Positions 53,516 through 62,096 of a DNA stretch of 64,000 nucleotides are shown here, one piece after another. Positions within the stretch are counted from its first letter, which is position 1. Every line of letters begins with the position of its first letter. This DNA comes from Methylophilus sp. 5 (GTDB lineage: Bacteria; Pseudomonadota; Gammaproteobacteria; Burkholderiales; Methylophilaceae): the NCBI RefSeq assembly GCF_000515275.1, contig NZ_KI911560.1:682001-746000 (forward strand), written 5' to 3'. The position numbers and the translations under genes are program-made. The notes under the pieces were generated by a model that worked only from the letters and a program-made list of their open reading frames with translations, was not told the origin of the DNA and did no database searches.

Positions 53516-53833
53516 ATGCAAAAATTTAGTGACAACCTTCTCACACTGGACAGTGCCGATCATGTGAAACGCATTGAACTGTATGATGAAAATAATCAGC
53601 CTGTTGGTGTGCTTGAAAATAAGCCAGGCACCCAGGGTTCTATCAAGGTATATCATCACCTGTTTAAAGTATTTGGTGAAATTAATACCGATGCCGCAGT
53701 AGAAGGCCTGGCCCTGTATGCGGAGCATACCGAAGATGCCGAAGATCATCCTGGCAAACACCCGAATATTGACCGTTTGCTTACTGTGCTAGATAAAGAA
53801 CAAACACTTTCAATCAAGCTGATTACAGATTAA
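53516..53833 (+). CDS. DUF2322 family protein
   Basis: 105 residues. It reads as a DUF2322 member: DNLLTLDSADHVKRIELYDENN, VLENKPGTQGSIKVYHHLF, GLALYAEHTEDAEDHPGKHPNIDRLL. It is acidic and soluble with no signal peptide. Function is unknown. It follows coq7 by 26 nt on the same strand and ends at a terminator. Confidence 0.85.
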   Translation: MQKFSDNLLTLDSADHVKRIELYDENNQPVGVLENKPGTQGSIKVYHHLFKVFGEINTDAAVEGLALYAEHTEDAEDHPGKHPNIDRLLTVLDKEQTLSIKLITD

Positions 53834-53849
53834 GCAATCATAGTGATCA

Positions 53850-53888
53850 TAAAAAAGCCTCCAGAGACTGGAGGCTTTTTTGTTTTTT
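53850..53888. terminator. Bidirectional rho-independent terminator
   Basis: AAAAAAGCCTCCAG-AGA-CTGGAGGCTTTTTT hairpin with flanking A and T tracts between the convergent DUF2322 and VOC genes. Confidence 0.92.
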
Positions 53889-53902
53889 GCGCTTCAAACA
53901 CA

Positions 53903-54307
53903 TCACTCACCTTGCAGGTGGCGTGTAATTGGCGGGTGATAAATAAACTCCAGCAAATGGCCCACACTGTCCAGGCAATAAAACCCACGTGATCCATCGC
54001 GGTGGCTTTTGGGCGCCTCGGTAATCCGCACGCCATTCGCCACCATATGCGCATACCAGTCATCCACGACTTTTTCATCGCTCAGCACGAAACCGATATG
54101 GTCCAGGCGCTGCAAGGGGTCTGCCTTGTAATCCACGCGATGCAATGCAAACACATCACCATGATTACTTAAATAGATATTATCCGGGTCAGGCTGCCAT
54201 TCAATATGCATGCCGACAATTCGCGTATAAAAATCAACCGCAGACTCAAGCTCTTTGATAAATAACGCCACATGGCGAATGCCTATCATGCCATTAGGAA
54301 TGCTCAT
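53903..54307 (-). CDS. VOC (glyoxalase/dioxygenase fold) family protein
   Basis: 134 residues from the ATG giving MSIPNGMIGIRHVALFI; GGAGG five nt upstream decides this start over one 9 codons earlier. Paired beta-alpha-beta-beta-beta modules are visible: IRHVALFIKELESAVDFYTRIVGMHIEW and LDHIGFVLSDEKVVDDWYAHMVANGV. Metal ligand positions are His in HVALF, His in DHIGF and Glu in HLLEFIYH. It may be a glyoxalase-like enzyme; the substrate is unknown. It lies 26 nt behind the OsmC gene. Confidence 0.88.
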   Translation of the reverse strand: MSIPNGMIGIRHVALFIKELESAVDFYTRIVGMHIEWQPDPDNIYLSNHGDVFALHRVDYKADPLQRLDHIGFVLSDEKVVDDWYAHMVANGVRITEAPKSHRDGSRGFYCLDSVGHLLEFIYHPPITRHLQGE

Positions 54308-54333
54308 GACATCCTCCGCTTGCCCATGCGCCA

Positions 54334-54759
54334 TTAATCAAAGCTAGGCGCTTTGATTTCATAGCCGTGCGTAATTTCACATGCTTTTTGCAGCATGATG
54401 CTGGCAGAACAATATTTTTCGGCAGACAATTTAACTGCACGCTCAACCTGAGACTCATTCAAGCCTTCACCGGTCACCACAAAATGCACATGTATTTTGG
54501 TGAACACTTTGGGCACGCTATCTGCACGCTCGGCACTGATTTCTGCCACACAATCAACAATCGGCTGGCGGGACTTTTTAAGGATAGTGACCACGTCAAA
54601 CGAAGTACACGCGCCCATGCCTATCAGCAACATCTCCATCGGGCGCATACCAATATTGCGGCCGCCATTTTCAGGCGCGCCATCCAATACCACCGCGTGC
54701 CCGGTTTCAGACTCACCGACAAAACTGACGCCATCTATCCATTTCACTTGGACTTGCAT
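54334..54759 (-). CDS. OsmC family protein (YhfA-like)
   Basis: 141 residues. OsmC-fold motifs: GAPENGGRNIGMRPMEMLLIGMGACTSFDVVTILKKSRQ with the conserved Cys, VFTKIHVHFVVTGEGLNESQVERAVKLSAEKYCSASIML with the second Cys. OsmC/Ohr proteins reduce organic peroxides through these two Cys; YhfA members are less studied. It is co-oriented with the VOC gene. Confidence 0.92.
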   Translation of the reverse strand: MQVQVKWIDGVSFVGESETGHAVVLDGAPENGGRNIGMRPMEMLLIGMGACTSFDVVTILKKSRQPIVDCVAEISAERADSVPKVFTKIHVHFVVTGEGLNESQVERAVKLSAEKYCSASIMLQKACEITHGYEIKAPSFD

Positions 54760-54804
54760 TTAGTCTCTCATTTCACAAGTATAAAAACGTACCCGCCAAC
54801 GACG

Positions 54805-54930
54805 GGAAAAATTTTCAGTTTCTAAGCCAAACTAGGCGCAAGTTCAAAAAAGATCGCGCGGCATACATTAAATATGTAAGCGATATTTTTTGAATCTTGT
54901 CACAACGTATGGCGACGAAACCGGAGGTTT
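54805..54930. repeat. Imperfect palindrome between the OsmC and FKBP genes
   Basis: CAAGTTCAAAAAAGATCGC (54839-54857) pairs with GCGATATTTTTTGAATCTTG (54880-54899) around an inner GCATACATTAAATATGTAAG, so most of the 61 bp folds back on itself. Weaker symmetry extends outward (GTTTCTAAGCC / GGCGACGAAAC). There is no T-run directly after it. Only one copy is in this window. Confidence 0.6.
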
Positions 54931-55392
54931 TTATTTCACGCCCAGCAGTTCAACATCAAACACTAAGGCCGCATTTGGCGGAATCGCGCCACCTGCACCA
55001 CGTGCGCCATAGCCCATCTCTGACGGAATAATCAGCGTGCGTTTGCCGCCTACTTTCATGCCTTGCACACCGACGTCCCAGCCTTCAATCACTTGGCTGC
55101 CGCCCAAAAAGAAATTAAACGGCGAGTTACGATCCAGGCTGCTGTCAAACTTTTGGCCTTTGTGGTCCTCTTTGTTGGCGTCATATAACCAGCCGGTGTA
55201 ATGCACAGTGACGTTAAAGCCGACTTCTGCTTCGCGGCCAGCACCCACCACTGCATCAATTTTTTGTAACTCAGTCACATTGGCAGACATTTGCGTACTT
55301 TCTTTGTTATTGGACGAATTGGATTGCGCTTGGCAACCTGTCATGGCCAGTAGCAAGGCACTCAGGCCGATTAATTTAATTGCAGATTTCAC
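54931..55392 (-). CDS. FKBP-type peptidyl-prolyl cis-trans isomerase lipoprotein
   Basis: 153 residues. A signal peptide ends in the lipobox LLAMTGC. The single FKBP domain (about 45-153) has [62 protein letters not shown] and [16 protein letters not shown], with the aromatic pocket residues intact. It probably assists folding in the periplasm. Confidence 0.94.
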   Translation of the reverse strand: MKSAIKLIGLSALLLAMTGCQAQSNSSNNKESTQMSANVTELQKIDAVVGAGREAEVGFNVTVHYTGWLYDANKEDHKGQKFDSSLDRNSPFNFFLGGSQVIEGWDVGVQGMKVGGKRTLIIPSEMGYGARGAGGAIPPNAALVFDVELLGVK

Positions 55393-55456
55393 TTGTTTAC
55401 TCCCAGAAAACGATCATTATTTTACGCGCTTTTAACCACAAATGATTAAGCGCTCG

Positions 55457-56866
55457 CTAGCGCCCTTCAATCAACTGTTTTAATAAGGCATCTTGTACCG
55501 CACGCACGGCAGAGGCGCGAGCATGATTGGCGATCACCACCAGCACATAACGCTTGCCTGACGTATCCTGCACATAGCCTGCAATACTGCTCACCCCCTC
55601 CAGCGAGCCGGTCTTGAGATAAGCCATGCCTTTACTGTTACCCTCTGCCAAGCGTTTTTTGGTGGTGCCATCCATGCCTAAAATCGGCAAAGATGCCATC
55701 AATACCGGCATCACCGGGCGCTGGTAAGCTGTGACGAGCAACTGTGCCAAATGTTCCGCACTGACCCGCTCATTGCGCGACAAACCGGAACCATTCTCCA
55801 ACACCAGCTCAGGCCACTGCAATCCACGCTGACGTAGCGTTTGCTTGAGCGCCAGCGCAGCCCCCGCCTCATCAGCCGGCGTAAACCCGGCCTCCAGTGC
55901 AATCGTGAGCAGCAACTGTCGCGCCATCACATTATTGCTCCACTTATTAATATCGCGCACCACGCTATCCAGCGGCGGCGATAACCAGGTTGTCACCAGC
56001 GTAGCATTATCAATCACAGGCGCCAGTAAAAGCTGCCCGTTAAACTGCCCACCCAATTGCGCCCACAGTTTTTTAAAACTAAACAACAGGTATTGTGTGT
56101 CGCCGAGCACGCTTAGCTCCAGGTAGCGCTCATCACACTGCGCGGGCAAGGTGCCGCTAAAAGCCACCGTCACGCCATCGGTTTGTGGCGTCACGCTATA
56201 GTGCAAATCACTACGCCAATCGTTGCAGGCGCCTTTGCGCAATTGCATGGTATTGATCACACGGATTTGCGGCAACTCGAATTCTTGTGAGATTTGCACT
56301 GCAGGTTTATTGCCCACATTTGCCACGGCAAAACGGAAACTGGTATTGCGGCCATTGAGCAACAAGGCACTTGGGTTAGCGTTATAAGCGCGCCACGGCT
56401 CGTCGTCCAGCACGGGTCGCTGGCTGACTTCTGGCGCATACACGGACAAGTCCAGAATGAGATTGCCTTTGATCTGACGAATACCCTGCTGTTGCACCAA
56501 CTGTAGCAAACGCCAGAAATCCGCCACATTGAGGGCCGGATCACCATAGCCCTTGATGATTAAATCACCGTCTAGCACACCTTGACTCAGCGTACCATTA
56601 CGATAAACCTCTGTTTTCCAGCGATAAGCGGGCGTGAGTGCTTCAAGTGCTGCGTAGGTGGTCACCAGCTTCATCACGCTGGCCGGATTCATGGCTTTGG
56701 TGGCATTGTGACTGATGATGGGTACGCCGCCATCTACAGGCTGCACGACAATTGCCACGCTCTCGGCAGGCAATTGTGCTTTGGCTAATGCTTCTGGCAC
56801 ATTCAATGGCAGCGCGGCTTGCGCCAACGTCAGCCAACAACTGCATAATACAAGCAGCCAACGCAT
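55457..56866 (-). CDS. dacB: D-alanyl-D-alanine carboxypeptidase/endopeptidase (PBP4 type)
   Basis: 469 residues, S13 family. A signal peptide (LLVLCSCWLTLAQA) is followed by SxxK in NPASVMKLVTTYAALEAL (about residue 66), SxN in INKWSNNVMARQLLLTIA, and KTG in YLKTGSLEGVSSIAGYV. A large domain between the first two motifs (about 90-300) is typical for PBP4. It cleaves terminal D-Ala and cross-links in the periplasm. Its start overlaps the bioA stop by 1 nt. Confidence 0.95.
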   Translation of the reverse strand: MRWLLVLCSCWLTLAQAALPLNVPEALAKAQLPAESVAIVVQPVDGGVPIISHNATKAMNPASVMKLVTTYAALEALTPAYRWKTEVYRNGTLSQGVLDGDLIIKGYGDPALNVADFWRLLQLVQQQGIRQIKGNLILDLSVYAPEVSQRPVLDDEPWRAYNANPSALLLNGRNTSFRFAVANVGNKPAVQISQEFELPQIRVINTMQLRKGACNDWRSDLHYSVTPQTDGVTVAFSGTLPAQCDERYLELSVLGDTQYLLFSFKKLWAQLGGQFNGQLLLAPVIDNATLVTTWLSPPLDSVVRDINKWSNNVMARQLLLTIALEAGFTPADEAGAALALKQTLRQRGLQWPELVLENGSGLSRNERVSAEHLAQLLVTAYQRPVMPVLMASLPILGMDGTTKKRLAEGNSKGMAYLKTGSLEGVSSIAGYVQDTSGKRYVLVVIANHARASAVRAVQDALLKQLIEGR

Positions 56867-58179
56867 TAAAGGCTCTCCACCACAGCGGCACGCGTTGCTT
56901 GCACCAGGTGTTCAATATCTGCTACTGTCAGGCAATAGGGCGGCATCCAGTACACGGTGTTGCCTATCGGCCGCAACAGCAAGCCATGCTTCAAGGCGGC
57001 GGCATAGCAGTCACGTGCAAATTGAGGGTTTGGGGTATCGACTTCAAATGCGGTAATCATGCCGCGCTGGCGCACAGGACCAAACGGCAAATCATATTGC
57101 GCGGCCGCAGCCCATAACTGCCGTGCAGTGTGCTGGTTATCACCAAGCACATCGCTCGCCTCAAACAGTTTCAAGGTTGCCAATGCAGCAGCACACGCCA
57201 AGGGGTTGCCCGTGTAACTATGGCTATGCAAAAAGCCTTTTACGGTCTGATCATGATAAAAAGCCTGGTAAATAGCGTCAGTCGTCAACACCACCGACAG
57301 GGGCAAATAACCGCCAGTAATGCCTTTAGACAAGCAAATAAAATCGGCAATATCACTGACTTTTCCGCCAGCCTGCTCACACGCAAACATAGTGCCGGTG
57401 CGACCAAAACCCACTGCGATTTCGTCAGCGATTAAATGCACTTGATAACGACTGCAAATCTCTCGCGCGCGCTTTAAATAAACGGCGTGATAAATCGCCA
57501 TGCCTGCCGCGCCCTGCACCAAAGGCTCGATGATAAAAGCAGCCAACTCAGCGTGATGTTGAGCCACATAGTGCTCAAGGGCTTCTGCACAACGTAACGC
57601 ATAAGCCTCTTCCGACTCACCATCCTCAGCCAAACGACTATCCGGGCTAGGCATTTGCGCAGATTGCAGAATCAACGGCGCATAAGTGTCTTTAAAAATC
57701 GCCACATCGGTGACACTGAGCGCGCCCAGCGTTTCGCCGTGATAACTGTTTTGCAAACTGATAAATTTGGTTTTTTGCGGTTGCCCAATATTGCGCCAAT
57801 AATGAAAGCTCATTTTGAGCGCGATCTCGGTAGCACTGGCGCCGTCTGACGCGTAAAACGCATGCCCCAAGCCAGTCAACGCAGAAAGCTTTTCTGACAA
57901 CTCCACCACAGGCGCATGGGTAAACCCGGCCAGCATCACGTGCTCTAGTTGGTCTAGCTGCGCTTTAATCGCCTCTTTAATGGTGGGCTGATTATGCCCA
58001 AACAGATTGACCCACCAGCTACTCACCGCATCCAGATAGCCTTTGCCTTCAGTATCAAACAGCCACGCACCTTCGCCGCGCGCAATAGGCACCAGCGGAT
58101 AGCGCTCGTGATGTTTCATTTGCGTGCATGGGTGCCAGACGGCCTGCAGCGAGCGTTGTAGTAAGTGATGATTATTCAA
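56866..58179 (-). CDS. bioA: Adenosylmethionine--8-amino-7-oxononanoate transaminase
   Basis: 437 residues, class III PLP aminotransferase of biotin synthesis. Motifs: VWHPCTQMKHHE, YLDAVSSWWVNLFGH, YASDGASATEIALKM, SLQNSYHGETLGALSVTD, LIADEIAVGFGRTGTMFACEQ and the Lys loop FICLSKGITGGYLPLSVVL, then HSHSYTGNPLACAAALATL. Other bio genes are not in the window. It overlaps the toxin gene stop by 4 nt, an odd coupling. Confidence 0.96.
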   Translation of the reverse strand: MNNHHLLQRSLQAVWHPCTQMKHHERYPLVPIARGEGAWLFDTEGKGYLDAVSSWWVNLFGHNQPTIKEAIKAQLDQLEHVMLAGFTHAPVVELSEKLSALTGLGHAFYASDGASATEIALKMSFHYWRNIGQPQKTKFISLQNSYHGETLGALSVTDVAIFKDTYAPLILQSAQMPSPDSRLAEDGESEEAYALRCAEALEHYVAQHHAELAAFIIEPLVQGAAGMAIYHAVYLKRAREICSRYQVHLIADEIAVGFGRTGTMFACEQAGGKVSDIADFICLSKGITGGYLPLSVVLTTDAIYQAFYHDQTVKGFLHSHSYTGNPLACAAALATLKLFEASDVLGDNQHTARQLWAAAAQYDLPFGPVRQRGMITAFEVDTPNPQFARDCYAAALKHGLLLRPIGNTVYWMPPYCLTVADIEHLVQATRAAVVESL

Positions 58180-58469
58180 TGATAGTCAACTTCACGTTGG
58201 TGGCGAATCGCCAAAATAGTGACAATGTCGCGAAACACTTCGTATTTGTATAATGCAATATAGCCTGATTTACCTTGAGAAATAATCAGCTCTCTTGCGT
58301 CTTCTTGGCGTAAAAATCTCCCGATGTGGGGATGATGTTGCAAAACCAGTATGCCGTTTTCAATCACATCGGTCACGTGTTCGGCATAGGCTGGTTCAGT
58401 TTCTAAAACGAATAACACCAAACGCAATATATCGTCTATTGCCTTGGGCGTATATTGTATCGCGGTCAT
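58176..58469 (-). CDS. ParE/RelE-superfamily toxin of a type II toxin-antitoxin pair
   Basis: 97 residues. The ParE pattern is visible: IQYTPKAIDDILRLVLFVLE at the N-terminus, VLQHHPHIGRFLRQEDARELII in the middle and GYIALYKYEVFRDIVTILAIRHQREVDYH at the end, with the conserved Arg/His of the last strand. ParE toxins act on gyrase, RelE on ribosome-bound mRNA; which applies is unclear. It overlaps the antitoxin gene by 4 nt and the bioA start by 4 nt. Confidence 0.88.
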   Translation of the reverse strand: MTAIQYTPKAIDDILRLVLFVLETEPAYAEHVTDVIENGILVLQHHPHIGRFLRQEDARELIISQGKSGYIALYKYEVFRDIVTILAIRHQREVDYH

Positions 58470-58750
58470 CGATCACGCTTTACTGGCACCAACTCTGGCA
58501 ATGTATCCCCTCGTAATTTGGCGCGTACGTAAGCATGCACATCCTCAGCGGCATAGGCAATGCCTGTTTTTTGATACTCCTGCCACGAAGCCTCTGCCTC
58601 TGCCAAAAACGCCTGATATTTTTCACCACGACTAGCTTCCTGTTCAATCGCCTCAACCATATAAGCATGCGGCGTTTTACCAGCAGCTTCGGCTAGTTTT
58701 GCAATACGCTCCTTTAGACTATCGGGTAATTTTAAGCTCGTGGTAGCCAT
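58466..58750 (-). CDS. Ribbon-helix-helix antitoxin (CopG-like)
   Basis: 94 residues from the ATG giving MATTSLKLPDSLKERIAKLA; this N-terminus is the typical RHH strand and helix. The frame is open 20 codons further up, but those codons would overlap the operator. HAYMVEAIEQEASR finishes the DNA-binding part, and the C-terminal half (KYQAFLAEAEASWQEYQKTGIAYAAEDV) would wrap the toxin. The antitoxin-first order and 4-nt overlap are standard. Confidence 0.87.
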   Translation of the reverse strand: MATTSLKLPDSLKERIAKLAEAAGKTPHAYMVEAIEQEASRGEKYQAFLAEAEASWQEYQKTGIAYAAEDVHAYVRAKLRGDTLPELVPVKRDR

Positions 58751-58773
58751 CACGTATCCCATCGATTCAAAAA

Positions 58774-58810
58774 GTGTTACCAAGGTAACACCTAATACCT
58801 GAACAGTCAA
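58774..58810 (-). promoter_or_regulatory. Promoter and palindromic operator of the toxin-antitoxin operon
   Basis: A perfect 18-bp palindrome, GTGTTACCAAGGTAACAC on the plus strand, lies at 58774-58791, 23 nt before the antitoxin start. On the minus strand TTGACT (58805-58810) and TACCTT (58782-58787), spaced 17 bp, form a promoter whose -10 is inside the palindrome, so the antitoxin would block it when bound. Confidence 0.7.
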
Positions 58811-58823
58811 ACCGGGTTTGTGT

Positions 58824-58829
58824 TATAGT
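58824..58829 (+). promoter_or_regulatory. Extended -10 element of the rlhA promoter
   Basis: TGTTATAGT reads as an extended -10 (TGnTATAGT), 30 nt before the rlhA start. No good -35 is present. It lies back-to-back with the toxin-antitoxin promoter. Confidence 0.4.
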
Positions 58830-58859
58830 GCGCATCTTATTGATTTATATGCATAATCC

Positions 58860-60794
58860 ATGCAAAAAACCCGCAAACATCTCGAACTGCTCGCCCCGGC
58901 CAAAAATGCAGATTACGGCATTGAAGCCATCAATCACGGTGCCGATGCTGTGTATATTGGCGGCCCGGCGTTTGGCGCGCGCGCCAAAGCCCCGAATACC
59001 GTGCAGGATATTGCGCGACTGGTGCAGCATGCGCACCGCTTTCATGCCGAGGTGTTTGTCGCACTCAATACCATTTTTCACGATAACGAGCTTGAGGGTG
59101 TGCGCCAGTTGGTGCATCAATTGTATGACAGCGGTGTCGATGCCTTGATTGTGCAGGACATGGGCTTGCTGGAACTGGATTTACCGCCTATCCAGCTACA
59201 CGCCAGTACACAAACCGACATTCGCACCGTTGAAAAAGCGCAGTTTTTAGACCAGGTGGGCTTTAGCCAGATTGTGCTGGCGCGCGAACTGGATATTGCC
59301 ACGGTGAAAAAAATTGCCGATGCCACCACCGCTAACCTGGAATATTTTATTCACGGTGCCTTGTGTGTGGCCTTTAGCGGCCAGTGCTTTATCAGCCATG
59401 CGCATACCGGCCGTAGCGCTAACCGTGGCGAATGCTCGCAAGAGTGCCGATTGCCTTATACGCTAGAGGACCAGAAAGGTCGCATTATCGGCAAAGACAA
59501 ACATTATTTGTCGATGAAAGATAACGACCAGAGCGCTAACCTGCGCGCATTAATTGCTGCGGGCGTGAGCAGCTTTAAAATTGAAGGCCGCTACAAAGAC
59601 CTGCCTTATGTGAAAAATGCCACGGCGCATTACCGCCAGTTGCTGGACGAGATTCTTGAAGACATGCCGCAATACGCTAAGTCTTCTGCCGGACATGCCA
59701 GCTACACCTTTACGCCACAACCGGAAAAAACGTTTAATCGCAGTGCCACTGATTACTTTGCCAATGGGCGCCAGGCGGATATTGGCGCGTTTGATACGCC
59801 CAAGTTTTCAGGCGAAGCATTGGGCACCGTGCGCAAGGTCGGCAAAGACTTTATTGATGTTGCCACCGACATTGCGCTACATAATGGTGACGGCGTCTGT
59901 TACTTTGATGTGCACAAAGAGTTGGTGGGCTTGCGGGTGAACACGGTGCAAACGTTGGATATCCATACGCAACGCCTGTTCCCGAATGAAATGCCTGCCG
60001 ATATCCGCAATAATACGCAGCTATATCGCAACCGTGACCATGCTTTTATGCGCTTGCTGGAGAAAGACTCTGCCACCCGCAAAATCGCACTGGACGCCGT
60101 GCTCTATGAAACCGAGGATGGCTTTGCGCTGACACTCACCGATGAACAAGGCTTTATCGCCACCGCCCAATGCGAAGCTGAAAAACAGGCTGCTAACGAT
60201 GCCTCCAAAGCCGAATATTCGCTTAGGGAAAATCTGGCAAAACTGGGTAATACTGATTTTGTAGCAAAAGAAATCAGCCTGGAGCTCACCCAATGCTGGT
60301 TTTTGCCAGCGTCAGTGGTCAATCAATTACGCCGCGATGCGGTAGAACAACTGATTGCGATCAGAACACTTGCCTACGAGCGCCCAACATTGCGCGCCGC
60401 CGCCGAGCCACCGGCCATTTATCCGCAAGACTCCTTAAGTTATCTGGCCAACGTTTATAACCAGAAAGCACGCGACTTTTATCACAAGCACGGCGTCAAA
60501 CTGATCGCCAGCGCCTATGAAGCCAATGAAACACTGGATGAAGTGCCAGTGATGATCACCAAGCATTGCCTGCGCTTTAGCCACGGCTTGTGCCCGAAAG
60601 AGGCCAAAGGCGTGATTGGTGTACAAGGTACGGTGACAGCAGAACCAATGACTTTGATTAGCGGCAATGACAGATATACGCTCAAATTTGACTGTAAGCC
60701 GTGCGAAATGCACGTCATGGGCAAAGTACGCAAACATATCTTGCAGATTGCACCGCCGCAACCGATTACGTTTTTCGACAAACGCCCAGCCTAA
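58860..60794 (+). CDS. rlhA: U32 family protein, 23S rRNA 5-hydroxycytidine C2501 synthase
   Basis: 644 residues, the long U32 form (E. coli RlhA/YdcP is about 650; TrhP is about 450). Motifs: LELLAPAKNADYGIEAINHGADAVYIGGPAFGAR, the U32 signature FIHGALCVAFSGQCFISHAHTGRSANRGECSQECR with clustered Cys for an Fe-S centre, FKIEGRYKDLPYV, and a C-terminal extension with ITKHCLRFSHGLCPKE and FDCKPCEMHVMGK, another Cys set. RlhA hydroxylates C2501 of 23S rRNA. Confidence 0.88.
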   Translation: MQKTRKHLELLAPAKNADYGIEAINHGADAVYIGGPAFGARAKAPNTVQDIARLVQHAHRFHAEVFVALNTIFHDNELEGVRQLVHQLYDSGVDALIVQDMGLLELDLPPIQLHASTQTDIRTVEKAQFLDQVGFSQIVLARELDIATVKKIADATTANLEYFIHGALCVAFSGQCFISHAHTGRSANRGECSQECRLPYTLEDQKGRIIGKDKHYLSMKDNDQSANLRALIAAGVSSFKIEGRYKDLPYVKNATAHYRQLLDEILEDMPQYAKSSAGHASYTFTPQPEKTFNRSATDYFANGRQADIGAFDTPKFSGEALGTVRKVGKDFIDVATDIALHNGDGVCYFDVHKELVGLRVNTVQTLDIHTQRLFPNEMPADIRNNTQLYRNRDHAFMRLLEKDSATRKIALDAVLYETEDGFALTLTDEQGFIATAQCEAEKQAANDASKAEYSLRENLAKLGNTDFVAKEISLELTQCWFLPASVVNQLRRDAVEQLIAIRTLAYERPTLRAAAEPPAIYPQDSLSYLANVYNQKARDFYHKHGVKLIASAYEANETLDEVPVMITKHCLRFSHGLCPKEAKGVIGVQGTVTAEPMTLISGNDRYTLKFDCKPCEMHVMGKVRKHILQIAPPQPITFFDKRPA

Positions 60795-60868
60795 ATTAAC
60801 GGCTTCGGTCATTTGCCAAGGTTATTTTTTTCAGGCAAGCTGCAAGCACGTTAACGTTCCTATCGGCC

Positions 60869-61510
60869 ATGACTGAATACGCTTATCTGCTCAAAGTGGC
60901 GATCGCCTTAATCGCCATCGTCAACCCCATCGGTTGCCTGCCTATTTTTATCAGCGCCACCAGCGGCTGGAGCAAATCAGAACGCGCCAAAACTGCACGT
61001 ACAGTCGCCATGACGGTGATGATTGTACTGTGTGTCTCAGCCTTTATCGGCGACCTGATTCTCGACTTTTTTGGCATTACCATTCCGTCATTCCAGGTCG
61101 GCGGTGGCATTCTGCTGCTGCTAATTTCGATCTCCATGATGCATGGCAAGCAAGGCGGCACGCGCCAAACCGCCGAAGAGGCGCAGGATATGGCCGAGCG
61201 CGAAGTGATTGCGATTGTGCCGCTCAGCATCCCCTTACTGGCTGGGCCAGGTGCGATTTCCAGCATGATACTCACTGCGCAGCAACACCCGGGATTCTGG
61301 GGCCATTTAAGTCTGATTATCCCGGTGGCAATGATTGCGTTATTTATTTGGGGCTTGTTACAACTCGCCGACGGCATTACGCACTATCTAGGAAAAATCG
61401 GCATCAATATCGTCACACGGCTGATGGGCCTGATTTTAGCTGCCATGTCGGTCGAGTTTATTGCGCATGGGTTGGTCGGACTATTTCCACAGCTTGCTGG
61501 CGCCTCATAG
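60869..61510 (+). CDS. MarC family integral membrane protein
   Basis: 213 residues with six membrane helices. Conserved pieces: IALIAIVNPIGCLPIFISAT, FGITIPSFQVGGGILLLLISISMM, IVPLSIPLLAGPGAISSMIL and IVTRLMGLILAAMSVEFIAHGL. Despite the name, members such as YhgN are not shown to confer antibiotic resistance. Function is unknown. It lies about 75 nt after rlhA. Confidence 0.92.
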   Translation: MTEYAYLLKVAIALIAIVNPIGCLPIFISATSGWSKSERAKTARTVAMTVMIVLCVSAFIGDLILDFFGITIPSFQVGGGILLLLISISMMHGKQGGTRQTAEEAQDMAEREVIAIVPLSIPLLAGPGAISSMILTAQQHPGFWGHLSLIIPVAMIALFIWGLLQLADGITHYLGKIGINIVTRLMGLILAAMSVEFIAHGLVGLFPQLAGAS

Positions 61511-61604
61511 CGTAGCACTTGCGTACAAGCAAGACCGTTAAATTAACCCTCCCCCAATCAACCACTTAGCGGTAAAATAGCGCTTTTAACGAAACCTGCG
61601 CATC

Positions 61605-62096
61605 TTGAATTCCTCCGTTTCAAATCCATCTAAATCCTCCCAGCAGTGGAAGCCCAACGTCACTGTGGCGGCTATCATTGAGCAGGATGGCAAGTTTTTG
61701 CTGGTTGAAGAAACCACAGACCGCGGCAACCGCTTTAACCAGCCTGCCGGGCATCTGGAAGAAAATGAGACGATTATTGCAGCCGCGATTCGCGAAACAC
61801 TGGAAGAAACCGCTTACGATTTCACGCCAGAGGCGCTGGTGGGCATTTATCACTGGCAGCATCCATTAAACGGTATCACCTATTTGCGCTTTGCTTTTAC
61901 CGGCAAGCTGGGCACGCATTACCCAGAGCAGGCATTGGATGATGGCATCATTCGTACGCTATGGAAAACCGAAGCCGAGATTGCTGCAGAGGGTGAGCTG
62001 ATGCGCAGCCCGCAAGTATTGTTGTGTGTGCAGGACTACCTCGCAGGCAAGCGTTATTCTTTAGACATTTTGAAGCATTTAGGCCAAGCACTATGA
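61605..62096 (+). CDS. nudJ: Nudix hydrolase (NudJ-like)
   Basis: 163 residues with a TTG start; no in-frame ATG exists before the conserved strand [22 protein letters not shown]. The Nudix box is [25 protein letters not shown], with Ala in place of the last Gly. FNQPAGHLE and [17 protein letters not shown] fit NudJ, which acts on nucleoside phosphates and thiamine/HMP pyrophosphate. It overlaps mnmA by 4 nt, the same gene pairing (nudJ-mnmA) as in E. coli. Confidence 0.9.
   Translation: MNSSVSNPSKSSQQWKPNVTVAAIIEQDGKFLLVEETTDRGNRFNQPAGHLEENETIIAAAIRETLEETAYDFTPEALVGIYHWQHPLNGITYLRFAFTGKLGTHYPEQALDDGIIRTLWKTEAEIAAEGELMRSPQVLLCVQDYLAGKRYSLDILKHLGQAL

Noticed and set aside
61620..61862. Long frames opposite real genes in many places (for example against nudJ, gmhB, glyS, dinG)
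   Set aside because: They are antisense shadows in GC-rich codons, with no start signals and no family resemblance.
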